From: Herbihabitans rhizosphaerae
Lineage (GTDB): Bacteria; Actinomycetota; Actinomycetes; Mycobacteriales; Pseudonocardiaceae
Reading direction: 5' to 3'
NCBI RefSeq assembly: GCF_004216555.1
Contig: NZ_SGWQ01000001.1
Coordinates: 741,126 to 805,125, forward strand
DNA: 64,000 nucleotides
The notes below the pieces were generated by a model that was not told the DNA's origin, ran no database searches, and saw nothing but the letters and a program-made list of their open reading frames with translations. Position 1 is the stretch's first letter. Each line of letters opens with the position of its first letter. Positions 16,376 to 25,062 of the stretch are shown here, piece after piece. The position numbers and the translations under genes are program-made.

Positions 16376-18117
16376 TGCTCGACCTCCCGGAGCAGATCGA
16401 GGATCTTGGCGACCTGCTTTTCCAGGTCGGCGTCGATCTCGGAGAGGGGGCGCGGCGGGACATACTTGTAGAAGCGGCGGGTGAAGGGGATTTCGTAGCC
16501 GGTTTTGACCTTGGCCCAGTCGATCCAGGCGTCGGAGACGTGCGGCTTCACCTCGGCGTCGAAGTACGCCTGGATGACGTCGACTCTGCCAGCCGCACCG
16601 GTGGTCGAGCCGCCGTAGGTGAACGGGACGTTCTCGGTGTCGCGCTTCTTCGGGTCCGGCTTGGGCTTGCCCTTGCGGTCGAGGACGGGGTTGCCCTCCT
16701 CGTCGAGGAGGGGGCGCTCGACGGTGATGGTCCAGTAGCCGAACTCGTCGTTGCGCAGCACCTTGGCGTAGTCGGGGTCGGCGTCGGTGAAGTCGGCGTA
16801 CAACTTCACCATCTTGGCGCGGTCGGCGTCGCTGATCTCGCGGCCCTTGGAGCCCAGGTTCTTGCGCATCTTGGTCCAGAACGCGGTGCCGTCGATGAGC
16901 TGGACGAGGCCCTTGCGGTCGGAATGCTTGTCGTTGTCGAGGATCCAGATGTAGGTGGCGATGCCGGTGTTGAAGAACATGCTCGTCGGCAGCGCGACGA
17001 TCGCATCGACCAGGTCGTTCTCCAGCAACCACTTGCGGATGTTGGAGGGGCCGGACTCGGCGGCGCCGTTGAAGAGCGGCGAGCCGTTCATCACGATCCC
17101 AGCCCTGCCTCCGCCGTCCTCCGGCGCCCGCATCTTGTGAACCAGGTGGAGCAGGAAGAGCATCTGCCCGTCCGAAGTCGCCGGGAGACCGGGGGCAAAC
17201 CGGCCGTAGGGACCCGCTTCGTCGCGCTCCTTCGTGACCGCCTTGGCGTACTGCTTCCAGTCGACGCCGTACGGCGGGTTGGACATGCAGAAGTCGAACT
17301 GGCGGCCCTTGAACGCGTCATCGGTCAGCGTGTTACCGAAGGCGATGTTGGTCGCGTCGTGGCCCTTGGCCAGAAGGTCGGACTTGCAGATCGCGTACGA
17401 CTGCGGGTTGTACTCCTGGCCATACAGGCTCAGCTTCGCGTCGGGGTTCTGCCCGAGCAGGTGCTCCTCGGCCAAGGCGAGCATGCCGCCGGTACCCGCG
17501 GTGGGGTCGTACAGCGTGCGAACGATGCCGGCCTCGGCCAGGGCGGCGTCCTTCTCGGCGAAGAGCAGGTCGACCAGCAGCCGGATCGCGTCCCGCGGGG
17601 TGTAGTGGTCGCCAGAGGTCTCATTCGCGGCCTCGTTGAACTTGCGGATGATGTACTCGAACGCATCGCCCATGTCAGCGTTGGAGACGACGCCCGGATG
17701 CAGGTCGACGGCCTTGAAGGACCTGATGACTTCGCGCAGGAGCTCAGCCTTCTCCAGGGCGAGGATCTCCTTCTTGAAGTCGAAGTACTCGAACACGTCG
17801 ACATCGTTCGAGAACCGGTCGATGTAGTCGGCTAGGTTGTCCGCCAGCCCGTCGGCGTCAGCCAGCAGGTTGACGAAGGAGTAGTTCGAGGTGTTGTAGA
17901 ACGGCCGGCCAGTGGCCTTCTTGACCCCGATCCTGAGTCGGTTCGGGTTGTCGTACTTCGCCGCCAACTTCCGAACCGTCTCCCGGTCGGGCTCGAGGAT
18001 GCAGTCGAGGCGGCGCAGGATCGTGAGCGGAAGGATCACGTTGCCGTACTGGTTGGGGCGGTAGGGACCCCGAAGCTGGTCGGCGATCTTCCAGATGAAG
18101 CTACCGAGGTTGCTCAC
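16372..18117 (-). CDS. hsdM: Type I restriction-modification methyltransferase subunit HsdM
   Basis: 581 residues from GTG 18117, preceded by TTAGGAG; in-frame upstream codons at 18150 lack a site. It has the N-terminal HsdM helical domain (IWKIADQLRGPYRPNQYGNV), SAM motif I YDPTAGTGGML near residue 200 and the catalytic adenine-N6 motif CMSNPPYGVDW near residue 280. It methylates host sites to protect them and is the core of the restriction complex. It is the first gene of the hsdMSR operon. Confidence 0.95.
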   Translation of the reverse strand: MSNLGSFIWKIADQLRGPYRPNQYGNVILPLTILRRLDCILEPDRETVRKLAAKYDNPNRLRIGVKKATGRPFYNTSNYSFVNLLADADGLADNLADYIDRFSNDVDVFEYFDFKKEILALEKAELLREVIRSFKAVDLHPGVVSNADMGDAFEYIIRKFNEAANETSGDHYTPRDAIRLLVDLLFAEKDAALAEAGIVRTLYDPTAGTGGMLALAEEHLLGQNPDAKLSLYGQEYNPQSYAICKSDLLAKGHDATNIAFGNTLTDDAFKGRQFDFCMSNPPYGVDWKQYAKAVTKERDEAGPYGRFAPGLPATSDGQMLFLLHLVHKMRAPEDGGGRAGIVMNGSPLFNGAAESGPSNIRKWLLENDLVDAIVALPTSMFFNTGIATYIWILDNDKHSDRKGLVQLIDGTAFWTKMRKNLGSKGREISDADRAKMVKLYADFTDADPDYAKVLRNDEFGYWTITVERPLLDEEGNPVLDRKGKPKPDPKKRDTENVPFTYGGSTTGAAGRVDVIQAYFDAEVKPHVSDAWIDWAKVKTGYEIPFTRRFYKYVPPRPLSEIDADLEKQVAKILDLLREVEQ

Positions 18118-18447
18118 AAAACTCCTAACAAAGCTCACTCGACGATGCACGGTGGACGCCCAGTGCGAGCTCGTGCACGCCGCCCGAACAGGCGCACACG
18201 GTCTGCAGCTGCCAGCGTTTCACGAGAACATCTTTGCAAATCACGACACCGGCGTGTCACGAAGTCGACAGCGGCGACCGGCTCGCCACATTGCTGCGTT
18301 TGGCTGCGGATGGCATCCCAGTTCCGCGGATTCCCTTCACCAGCGTCCTGGCAGGTCTGCTTCGGGCTGGCGATGGGACTCGACAGCACGATCACGCGGA
18401 CCGTTTCGATACGCCAGACGCCGATCTGCACGAAGCCACGGCGGCAA
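18118..18447. other. 330-bp gap between ietS-like gene and hsdM
   Basis: No convincing gene. A 126-codon leftward frame crosses the gap but has no ribosome site and matches no family I recognise. The segment near 18228-18245 (ACATCTTTGCAAATCACG) is locally AT-richer and probably holds the hsdMSR promoter. Confidence 0.4.
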
Positions 18448-21015
18448 TCACGTTGCCGTGGTGATGCTGACCGGAACGTTGATCTGCTGGGCGACGGGTG
18501 TCCAAACGTCGACATCGAGAGCGGGCGTCTCGATCGAGAGGATCAGGGCGTAGCGGGCACCATCCGCGCTGCGGTCGCGTGCCTTGTTTTCCTTCCACCA
18601 GCCACTCACCGGGAACACGGCTAGAGCGCCGCGCTGGGCGAGGTCGGCGGCGTTGCCGATCCAGATGTCTGTGTGCAAGGACCCCGGCGCGCGCTGGTGA
18701 TCGGGACCGAAGAACCACTCGCCGGTGTCGTTGCTGGAGCTGGCGCGCTGCTCGTCTTCAGATAGGGCCTTCTCGTTGATTCGCTTCTGGAACTCGGCGT
18801 TGGACTCGATAGCTCGGCGAAGGTCGAAGCGAAGACCGTGAGACGCGTAGCTGTAGCGACGCCGCCAGCCGCGTCGGCCGGGGTTGGGTTCGATGAAGTA
18901 GGACAGAGTGACCCGCAGGCGGACCTGCGCTTCGCCGAGGCCGGCGAGGACCTCGGTGGGCCACGGCAGGTCGTGGTAATGGATTTCGCGCATGGCCCCG
19001 GAGGCGAAGGGATGGATGGTGTCCTGCGCGATGAGGGTCAAGGCGTCGGTGGCGCTGCGGGTGGCCCGGGCGAGGTCCGGGACGCCCATGCCGTAGCGGC
19101 GGTGGAGAGCGATGCGGGGTGCCTTTTTCTTGCCGGCCGGGAATCGGCCCTTCATTGCGGGTGTCCACTCGGCGGAGTGCACGATCAGTGCCCGCACGGT
19201 CTCCGGCCAGAGCGCCGGATACTCGGCTATCACCGACGCGGACAGTGCTGCGGCCTGGGCGGTGGCGGCGCTGGTGGCGTGGGTCGTGGTCAGCAGTCGC
19301 GTGGTTCCCAGGGGCGCGTTGGTGGTCAGGAGCTGCAGGTTTGGAGGGGTGTCGAACATGGTGCCGTCCGGAGAACGGGCCACGTTGCCGCCTTCGAGCA
19401 CGACGTCGGGTTTGACCGGCCAGACTCGGCTGAACGCCACTGAGGTACGGCTGAACGGCGACAGTTCGCCGCGCGGCGCCCAGGGCGTCCATCCGGCGAA
19501 GTCGGCGGCGGCACCGTTCATGGTGTCCAGTTCGGTGTACGCGCCGACGGTCAGGACGTTCCACGCCTGGGCGGGGTCTTCCACCGGTTCAAGGTCGCTG
19601 CGGTCGAGGTGCTCCTCACCGGGATGCCAAGACCGCACGTTGCCCGCCGAGACGACGAACAGCCGCTTCGCGTCATGATCGGCATCGTCGAGGAACACCA
19701 GCCCATCATCGTCGGCGAGAACGCTGCGACCGGCGGCGAGTGCGTCAAGGCTGGCCGACCAGGACGACGGCTGCCCGGACGCAGCCGGGGCAGCCGCACC
19801 GTTCGTCGATGTCGCCATGGGTGCAGTGACGGCGAGCGAGTAGACCCGGCGGCGATCCGGTGCCTGGATCTCCGCTCGGCTCGTTCCGGCGGCAGTGACC
19901 GCACCGTAGAGGTCGGGGGCGTTCTGCTGGGGCGGCGGCGGGAGCAGCTTGATCGACTCCAGCCGATGACGCAGCCGCAGCGGCTGCGGTGAGCTCAGGG
20001 CTTGGCCAAGGTCGCCATACAGGGCGAGGCCCGCCATCTCGGTGCCGTGGCCCCGGTCGTCGTAGACCGGCCACGACAGGTCTGCGGCGTGGCAGTCCTC
20101 CAGCGGCAGGGAGGCTTTTAGCAGGGGATGTTCCTGGTGAACGCCGCTGTCGATGACACAGACCGCGGGTGCCTCGAGATCGGCGGGCTCGAGTCTGTCC
20201 ACGAGGTCGCCGATCCAGGCGGTCTGCTCAGTCGCGTCCGTTTCCGCCAGGAACTGTGTCGGGTCGTGCGGCCGGCGCAGCTCGGCCAGGTCGTCGAGAA
20301 CGTCAACGGCCGAGGCGAGCTGGTCGACGGTCGCTTCGACCAGCATTACCGTGCGGTCCCCGAACCCGAGGCTGCGAGAACCGGTGCGCAGGTCGGTGGC
20401 CGAGGCGAACGCACGAAACCGGCTCACCTCGTTACCGTCGCGCCGCCGCAGCCACGCCTCCCACCAGAACAGCTGGCCCGGCTCCGGGAACTCGGCAGGC
20501 GGATCGGTCCACATCGCCGCGATCGACGCCGTCCGCACTGCTTGGACACGATCCACGAGATCCCGATTGCGGGGCTTCGCGGCGTCCGCGGTTTCGACGT
20601 ATTGCGTGATCCGATCCAGGAAGTGGGTGAGCTTGCCCTGCGGGACGAACACGGTGGCTCGCTCCACAGTGACGCCGTCGCCGAGATCGACCTCCTGCAC
20701 CGAACGCAGCTCCGGATGGAGGGTGCCTTGCTGGGGGTCGAGCTTCTTCAGCGCGAGGTGCACCCCGGGGAAGCTCTCGAAGCTGACGTAGACGCCGTCG
20801 ACCGCGCCCTCGACCTGCACATCGCGCTGACGCCGTCGTACCTCGGCGTCAGCGTCGACCTGGCGGAGGGCGTCGTGCAACTGCTGGCCGTGTTCGCGCC
20901 GGTGCGCCGGCACGGGAACTGCTTGACCCTCGATCGCGCGCGGCGGTGGTGAGTAGTCAGCGGCCTCCGCTGGGGACGGGATGAACAGATGGGGGCGATT
21001 GCGAGGTTCTGGCAT
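18448..21015 (-). CDS. ietS: S8 (subtilisin-like) serine protease, IetS-like
   Basis: 855 residues from ATG 21015 (the frame runs to 21069 inside the preceding gene). An N-terminal region of about 280 residues (RPHLFIPSPAEA, then FESFPGVHLALKKLD and WWEAWLRRRDG) is typical of IetS-type proteases. The peptidase S8 domain follows: Asp in CVIDSGVH near residue 289, His in DRGHGTEMAG near 323 and Ser in HATSAATAQAAAL near 582. The triad is therefore complete, but GTS is replaced by ATS. It starts 13 bp after the partner AAA-ATPase. This pair is known as a plasmid-stability toxin-antitoxin and reported antiphage module. Confidence 0.85.
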   Translation of the reverse strand: MPEPRNRPHLFIPSPAEAADYSPPPRAIEGQAVPVPAHRREHGQQLHDALRQVDADAEVRRRQRDVQVEGAVDGVYVSFESFPGVHLALKKLDPQQGTLHPELRSVQEVDLGDGVTVERATVFVPQGKLTHFLDRITQYVETADAAKPRNRDLVDRVQAVRTASIAAMWTDPPAEFPEPGQLFWWEAWLRRRDGNEVSRFRAFASATDLRTGSRSLGFGDRTVMLVEATVDQLASAVDVLDDLAELRRPHDPTQFLAETDATEQTAWIGDLVDRLEPADLEAPAVCVIDSGVHQEHPLLKASLPLEDCHAADLSWPVYDDRGHGTEMAGLALYGDLGQALSSPQPLRLRHRLESIKLLPPPPQQNAPDLYGAVTAAGTSRAEIQAPDRRRVYSLAVTAPMATSTNGAAAPAASGQPSSWSASLDALAAGRSVLADDDGLVFLDDADHDAKRLFVVSAGNVRSWHPGEEHLDRSDLEPVEDPAQAWNVLTVGAYTELDTMNGAAADFAGWTPWAPRGELSPFSRTSVAFSRVWPVKPDVVLEGGNVARSPDGTMFDTPPNLQLLTTNAPLGTTRLLTTTHATSAATAQAAALSASVIAEYPALWPETVRALIVHSAEWTPAMKGRFPAGKKKAPRIALHRRYGMGVPDLARATRSATDALTLIAQDTIHPFASGAMREIHYHDLPWPTEVLAGLGEAQVRLRVTLSYFIEPNPGRRGWRRRYSYASHGLRFDLRRAIESNAEFQKRINEKALSEDEQRASSSNDTGEWFFGPDHQRAPGSLHTDIWIGNAADLAQRGALAVFPVSGWWKENKARDRSADGARYALILSIETPALDVDVWTPVAQQINVPVSITTAT

Positions 21016-21028
21016 GACGTTCCGCGGG

Positions 21029-22012
21029 TCAGCCGAGCAGGTGCTGGCGCCGCTCCTGCAGCGCTGCACAAAGGCTCGTCGTGGTGACCCGGCCGTCGTC
21101 GACCAGGATCGCTGCCTTGGCCGCCAGATCCGCGGCGATGGTGATCTCGCCGTGGCTGAGACCGTCGGCAGCCGCGTCGATCTTCGACCAGCTCAGCCGG
21201 TCGATGGGGACGTTGGCCAAGCGGGTCCGGATCACGTCGCGCACGACCTCGCCGGCGGGCAGTGGATAGTCGATCACCGCGTCGAACCGGCGGAACATCG
21301 CCCGATCAAGTAGTTGCGGGTGGTTGGTTGTGGCCACCAGCAGACTGTCCGAGGTATCGACTTCAAGGAATTGCAGAAACGAGTTCAGCACCCGCCGGAT
21401 CTCGCCCACGTCGTTGCCGGCGCCGCGATCGCCCGCGAGGGCGTCGACCTCGTCGAACAGGTAGACGCCGCGGGTCTCCGACAACGCGTCGAAGATCAGC
21501 CGCAACTTCGCGGCTGTCTCCCCCATGAACTTGGTGATAAGCCCGTCGAGCCGGATCATGAAAAGGGGGAGCCGCAGCTCGCCGGCCAGTACATGTGCCG
21601 ACATGGTCTTGCCGGTTCCCGGGGGGCCGGTCAGCAGCAACCGCCGCAGAGGTTGGAATCCGTGTGACCGGAGGCGGTCACTTTGTCGTTGCTCCAGCAG
21701 CACACGTTCGAGGCGTTGCCGAACGCTCTCGTCGAGCGCGAGGTCGGCGAGGAGGTTCTGTGGGTAGGTGACCGTCAGCAGCTGTGCCAGTTCGCCGCGC
21801 GGCTGGACCACCGGGACCGGACGCGTTGCCGCCGAGTTGCGGCCTTGCTGCGTCCGCAGCGTGTCGACAAGGTCCCGCATATCCTGGGCGAACCGGTTCT
21901 GTCCTTGCCGCGCCGCACCGGCAGCGACCTGCAGGGCCACAGAGTAGAAGCGAGTGTCGTCCCCTTCCGCATGGCTCTTAACCATGGCTTTTACCTGGTC
22001 AGCCGTGGCCAC
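21029..22012 (-). CDS. ietA: AAA-family ATPase, IetA-like partner of the S8 protease
   Basis: 327 residues from GTG 22012, chosen because GGAGGGGAGGTGAG precedes it; an ATG at 22054 is also in frame. A helical N-terminal part of about 100 residues precedes one AAA+ module: Walker A LLTGPPGTGKTMSA near residue 130, Walker B GVYLFDEVDAL near 183, sensor-1 LLVATTNH near 228 and FRRFD as arginine-finger region. In IetAS the ATPase restrains or activates the protease. It is the first gene of the pair and so sets its expression. Confidence 0.87.
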   Translation of the reverse strand: MATADQVKAMVKSHAEGDDTRFYSVALQVAAGAARQGQNRFAQDMRDLVDTLRTQQGRNSAATRPVPVVQPRGELAQLLTVTYPQNLLADLALDESVRQRLERVLLEQRQSDRLRSHGFQPLRRLLLTGPPGTGKTMSAHVLAGELRLPLFMIRLDGLITKFMGETAAKLRLIFDALSETRGVYLFDEVDALAGDRGAGNDVGEIRRVLNSFLQFLEVDTSDSLLVATTNHPQLLDRAMFRRFDAVIDYPLPAGEVVRDVIRTRLANVPIDRLSWSKIDAAADGLSHGEITIAADLAAKAAILVDDGRVTTTSLCAALQERRQHLLG

Positions 22013-22360
22013 GACCTCACCTCCCCTCCGCGAGTAAGCACTGTATTCGACCATAGTGCTCCCGACCGACCACGCAGCCCAGCAATTGTTCCAATGCGTG
22101 ATTGGCCATCACCAGATCAGCAGAGGCCGTACGCAGCGACCGACCGGGGTACTGCAGTCAGAGCGGGCTCTAGCCTCGGCACCGTTCGAGCCGGTTTCAC
22201 GACCAATGCCGACGCTGGAAACGCCGCGAACCGTTACGGGTTGGGGCCGCTAACTTGTGTGAAGAAGATGGTCGCCATGTAGAAGCGTTACTCGTCCCGC
22301 CCGGGGTCCGTGAGAAGGCGCTGCGCCTGGCTTAAACCACCTCGACGAGTGCCCCTCCTC
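22013..22360. other. Upstream region of the ietAS-like pair, no gene
   Basis: 348 bp with no credible gene. The part next to 22012 should hold the promoter for the leftward ietAS pair. The part near 22260-22360 borders the IS256 remnant and may be its decayed DNA, with frame-shifted transposase-like codons continuing past the fragment's stop. Confidence 0.4.
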
Positions 22361-22528
22361 CTACGCTGCAGCACCCCCTTCGCCGGTCAGCTTCAGCTCG
22401 CCGGCCTTCGCGCGGTCCATCAACTGCTCCACGAGCTGCTCATCCAGGCCAGCCAGGCTGGCCTCGGGTTCCACGCTCTCAGCGTCTTCCACGCCGGACA
22501 TCATGACGGTCATCAGGTGCACTTCCAT
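22361..22528 (-). pseudogene. IS256-family transposase, N-terminal fragment
   Basis: A 55-codon leftward frame starting ATG 22528 contains LDEQLVEQLMDRAKAGELKL followed by TGEGG, which closely fits the N-terminus of IS256-type transposases (LDxxLVxQLVxxAxxxGxxLxGEGG). The next step in intact enzymes is 'LLQQLTK'. Here a frame change gives GAAA and a stop. No DDE core or terminal inverted repeats are seen, so this is a relic. The full-length family is about 400 residues. Confidence 0.65.
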
Positions 22529-22657
22529 GATCGGGAGTCACCGCTCGTCTTACAGACCCTGACTCAGCGATGGGAGGACGCGCGCTCCGGCATGCCGTCC
22601 GGCTCGGACGGGTTCACAGTTCGATTGTCCCAGAGTTGTTCGAGAGTGAGGTGCGGC

Positions 22658-24016
22658 ATGTCGGCGAAGGGTGTGTTCAAGCGGTGCGGGTGCCGATGCC
22701 CGGCGACGGGGAGGCAACTGGGTGCGCGTTGTCGCCGATTGGATGAACCGCAGCATGGGTCATGGTGGTTCGCGGTCGAAGGCCCCCGAGCTGCGGGCGG
22801 GTCTCGTACACGAGTGCGTCGCGGCGGTTACACCTCGGAGAAGGCCGCGATGACTGCCCGGGACCAGGTCGCAGCGACGGCCAAAGGCATCGGGCTGACT
22901 ACCGGTCACTGGCTGGAGTACTGGATCCGCAACGTCCGGCTACGTCCAAGTACGCGCCGGAACTACCGGCAGCATGTCGTCACGTATCTGATCCCGCAGT
23001 TGGGTGATCTGCCTTTGGTGACGCTCGGCGTGAGCGATGCGCAGAAGGCGTTTACCGCGATCGCGGCCGGGGACGGTTCCCGGTATGGACGGCTGGCGCC
23101 GTCAACAGTGGCGCGGGTTCATGCGACGTTGAGTTCCGCGCTGAGGGCTGCGGTGGAGGAAGGACTGCTGGCGCACAACCCAGCACGAGGCCGGGAGATC
23201 GACCTCCCGGAAGCCGTGAGACCGCGGCCGTATGTGTGGACCGAAGAGCGGGTAGCGCGCTGGCGGGCAACCGGATGGCGTCCGGGACCAGTGTGCGTGT
23301 GGACGAGAGAGCAGACGATGGAGTTCCTCAACGCTATCGCCGGGCACAAGCGCTACCTGTATTACCACCTCGTGGCCCTCACCGGCCTGCGCCGCAGCGA
23401 AGCCGCCGCCTTGCGCGAGGTCGACGTGGATCTGCGGAACAAGGAACTGTTCGTCATCACCAGGCCGGACCCCGGCGAGCAGGTAGACGGTGACGGGAAG
23501 CTGAAGAGCCGATGCAGCACACGGACCATCGCTCTCGACCATGTCACTGTCGGCTTGGTACGGCGCTACCTCACGGCTCGAGCCGGGCTCCCCGCAGGAC
23601 CAGGAGGAGAGCGGTACCTGTTCACCACTCCTACGGGGATGCCATGCCGACACGACCTGTTCACCCACGAGTTCGAGGACCTGCTGGCCGAACGCACCCA
23701 GCTGCCGCCGATCCGGCTGCACGATCTCCGCCACGGCGCGGCCTCACTGTCCCTGGCCGCCGGCAACGACCTCAAGAGCATTCAGGAGATGCTCGGACAC
23801 GCCTCGGTGTCTTTCACCGCCGACTACTACGTCTCGCTCTACCCCAGCACCCGCCACCAGGCCGCGGAGAAGATCGGCGCGTCCCTGTTCGCCGCACCAT
23901 CCGGCCGCGTGCACCGGACCCTGCTCCCGCTCCACTGCCGACACATAGCGGGTAGTGCCACACGGTGCCCACACAGGCCGACAACTACCGCGAAACCTGA
24001 GCCCGCGGACCATTAG
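22658..24016 (+). CDS. int: Tyrosine-recombinase integrase of the island
   Basis: 452 residues from ATG 22658 (MSAKGVFKRCGC), with GAGAGTGAGG upstream; the frame is open to 22310 but that part is unlike integrases. The N-terminal arm-binding Cys-rich stretch is followed by a core-binding SAM-like domain (TGHWLEYWIRNVRLRPSTRR). The catalytic domain has Arg in ALTGLRRSEAAAL, HxxR in LHDLRHGAASL, and the nucleophile Tyr in SFTADYYVSLYPS. Its stop codon lies inside its terminator loop. It sits 458 bp from tRNA-Lys, its integration site. Confidence 0.93.
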   Translation: MSAKGVFKRCGCRCPATGRQLGARCRRLDEPQHGSWWFAVEGPRAAGGSRTRVRRGGYTSEKAAMTARDQVAATAKGIGLTTGHWLEYWIRNVRLRPSTRRNYRQHVVTYLIPQLGDLPLVTLGVSDAQKAFTAIAAGDGSRYGRLAPSTVARVHATLSSALRAAVEEGLLAHNPARGREIDLPEAVRPRPYVWTEERVARWRATGWRPGPVCVWTREQTMEFLNAIAGHKRYLYYHLVALTGLRRSEAAALREVDVDLRNKELFVITRPDPGEQVDGDGKLKSRCSTRTIALDHVTVGLVRRYLTARAGLPAGPGGERYLFTTPTGMPCRHDLFTHEFEDLLAERTQLPPIRLHDLRHGAASLSLAAGNDLKSIQEMLGHASVSFTADYYVSLYPSTRHQAAEKIGASLFAAPSGRVHRTLLPLHCRHIAGSATRCPHRPTTTAKPEPADH

Positions 24017-24024
24017 TCCGCGGG
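24002..24024 (+). terminator. Terminator of the integrase gene
   Basis: CCCGCGGAC-catta-GTCCGCGGG is a perfect 9-bp stem. The integrase stop codon TAG (24014-24016) lies at the loop/right-arm junction, so translation to the end would disrupt the hairpin. Confidence 0.7.
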
Positions 24025-24473
24025 TGTGCGGCATCGCGATGCCTCGTGCGTGCGCTTGACCTGGGAATATGGTGTCAGGGCGGGCTCAGGAGCGGGCACC
24101 GGTGTCTCCATATGGGCTCCGTTGCTCGCGTCGTGCTCAAAATGGCGTTATCAATCCGACGCAAGCACTGCCTCGGACTCACGATCGGACACACAAACGT
24201 CACACCGGGGACCGCCGAGTCAGGACAGAACGACAGCGGGCCAGCTACCCCCGCTGAGGTCCACTTTCCCAGCAACAGCAACAAAAAGACCCGCCGCTGT
24301 CGAATCTCGGAGCCGTTCACCTCAGCGTGAGCAGCCCCCAGTACCAACCTATTTCGTCACGGCCGCCGATCATCATGCCCGTGCTTGGCCACACAACCGG
24401 CCACACGTGACCCAACGGACTTACTCGAAGATCATCAGCTGTCCTGTTTTCGCAGGTCAGAAGCATGATCGTG
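24025..24473. other. Island right end, no gene
   Basis: 449 bp between integrase and att repeat. Short overlapping frames lack ribosome sites and family resemblance. Base composition is less GC-rich than the flanks (for example AACAGCAACAAAAAGACC near 24282). It probably contains attP arm sites and possibly a relic of an excisionase; neither can be shown. Confidence 0.4.
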
Positions 24474-24516
24474 GTGGGCCGCCTGGGGCTCGAACCCAGA
24501 ACCTACGGATTAAAAG
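24474..24516. repeat. attR: 43-bp repeat within the tRNA-Lys gene
   Basis: Identical to 11691-11733. Here it forms the 3' half of the intact tRNA-Lys gene, so the incoming element supplied a replacement 3' end and kept the tRNA functional. Confidence 0.92.
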
Positions 24517-24547
24517 TCCGCAGCTCTACCAATTGAGCTAACGGCCC
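24475..24547 (-). tRNA. tRNA-Lys (anticodon TTT)
   Basis: The 73-nt leftward sequence folds as a full cloverleaf. The acceptor GGGCCGT pairs with GCGGCCC (one G-T) and the discriminator is A. The D stem is GCTC/GAGC. The anticodon stem GCGGA/TCCGT encloses loop CTTTTAA with anticodon TTT. The T arm is CTGGG-TTCGAGC-CCCAG. CCA is not encoded. It is the integration site of the island to its left. Confidence 0.97.
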
Positions 24548-24597
24548 GACGGGGCGAGTGTAGCGGGCGGCCAATGTGACGGCGGATGCTCGGGCGA

Positions 24598-25062
24598 TCA
24601 GGGCGAGCCCTCGCCGTTGTCTCGCCTGGCCCGGAAGGGAAGTACGAACCAGAGGGTCACGAATCCGACTGCGGTCACCGCCGCCACCGCGACGGCGAAC
24701 CCGGTGCCCAGCGCGACATCGGTCAACAACAGCACCGTGCCGGTCATGGCGGCGGCGAGACAGGCCATACCCCACATGGCCAGCGTGTTCGCCACGCGCA
24801 GGATCACCGGCCGCTGGCCCTGCCGGAACAGCATCCGGTGCCACGCGGCCGGCGCGGTCAGCAGCGCGACGGCCGCCACCGAGAACAACACGGTGACCAG
24901 GTGCACACCACGCTGGAAATCGTCGGCCCTGGTGTACACCTCGGTGAACGCCACGGCGAGCAGGAAACCGAACAGGATCTGCACGCCTGCCTGGGCCACA
25001 CGCAACTCCTGCAATAACTCCGCGACGTTGCGTGTGAGCCGTTGTTCCTCAGTCTCGGTCAA
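24598..25062 (-). CDS. DUF6328-type four-helix membrane protein
   Basis: 154 residues from TTG 25062, overlapping the stop of the EamA gene as TTGA with GGAGG just upstream. It begins TETEEQRLTRNVAELLQELR, then FGFLLAVAFTEVY, and has about four membrane spans (the others near LVTVLFSVAAVALL, ACLAAAMTGTVLLL and VAVAAVTAVGFVTLWFV). This fits the DUF6328 family of actinobacterial inner-membrane proteins of unknown function. It is translationally coupled to the transporter upstream. Confidence 0.8.
   Translation of the reverse strand: MTETEEQRLTRNVAELLQELRVAQAGVQILFGFLLAVAFTEVYTRADDFQRGVHLVTVLFSVAAVALLTAPAAWHRMLFRQGQRPVILRVANTLAMWGMACLAAAMTGTVLLLTDVALGTGFAVAVAAVTAVGFVTLWFVLPFRARRDNGEGSP

Larger units (their letters stand above)
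11691..24516. mobile_element. tRNA-Lys genomic island carrying type I R-M and an IetAS-like pair
   Basis: The element is bounded by perfect 43-bp direct repeats (11691-11733 and 24474-24516) and is 12,783 bp from repeat to repeat. A tyrosine integrase (22658-24016) sits beside the intact tRNA. Cargo, all read leftward, is ietA-like ATPase, ietS-like protease, hsdM, hsdS and hsdR. There are no conjugation or replication genes, so it is an integrated island that needs help to move or is now fixed. An IS256 transposase fragment lies inside. Confidence 0.9.

Noticed and set aside
15089..17032. 647-codon frame as a longer HsdS
   Set aside because: The upstream part is hsdM read out of frame. The GTG at 16375 overlapping the hsdM stop gives the normal HsdS length.
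16231..17835. 534-codon rightward open frame
   Set aside because: It lies antisense to hsdM, whose motifs are all intact. Long antisense frames are expected in GC-rich DNA, and the product has no family resemblance.
18135..18515. 126-codon leftward frame between ietS and hsdM
   Set aside because: No ribosome site, overlaps the ietS 3' end, low-complexity Arg-rich product.
22310..22657. N-terminal extension of the integrase
   Set aside because: The 116 extra residues do not look like an integrase, and the opposite strand there carries an IS256 fragment. ATG 22658 has a ribosome site.
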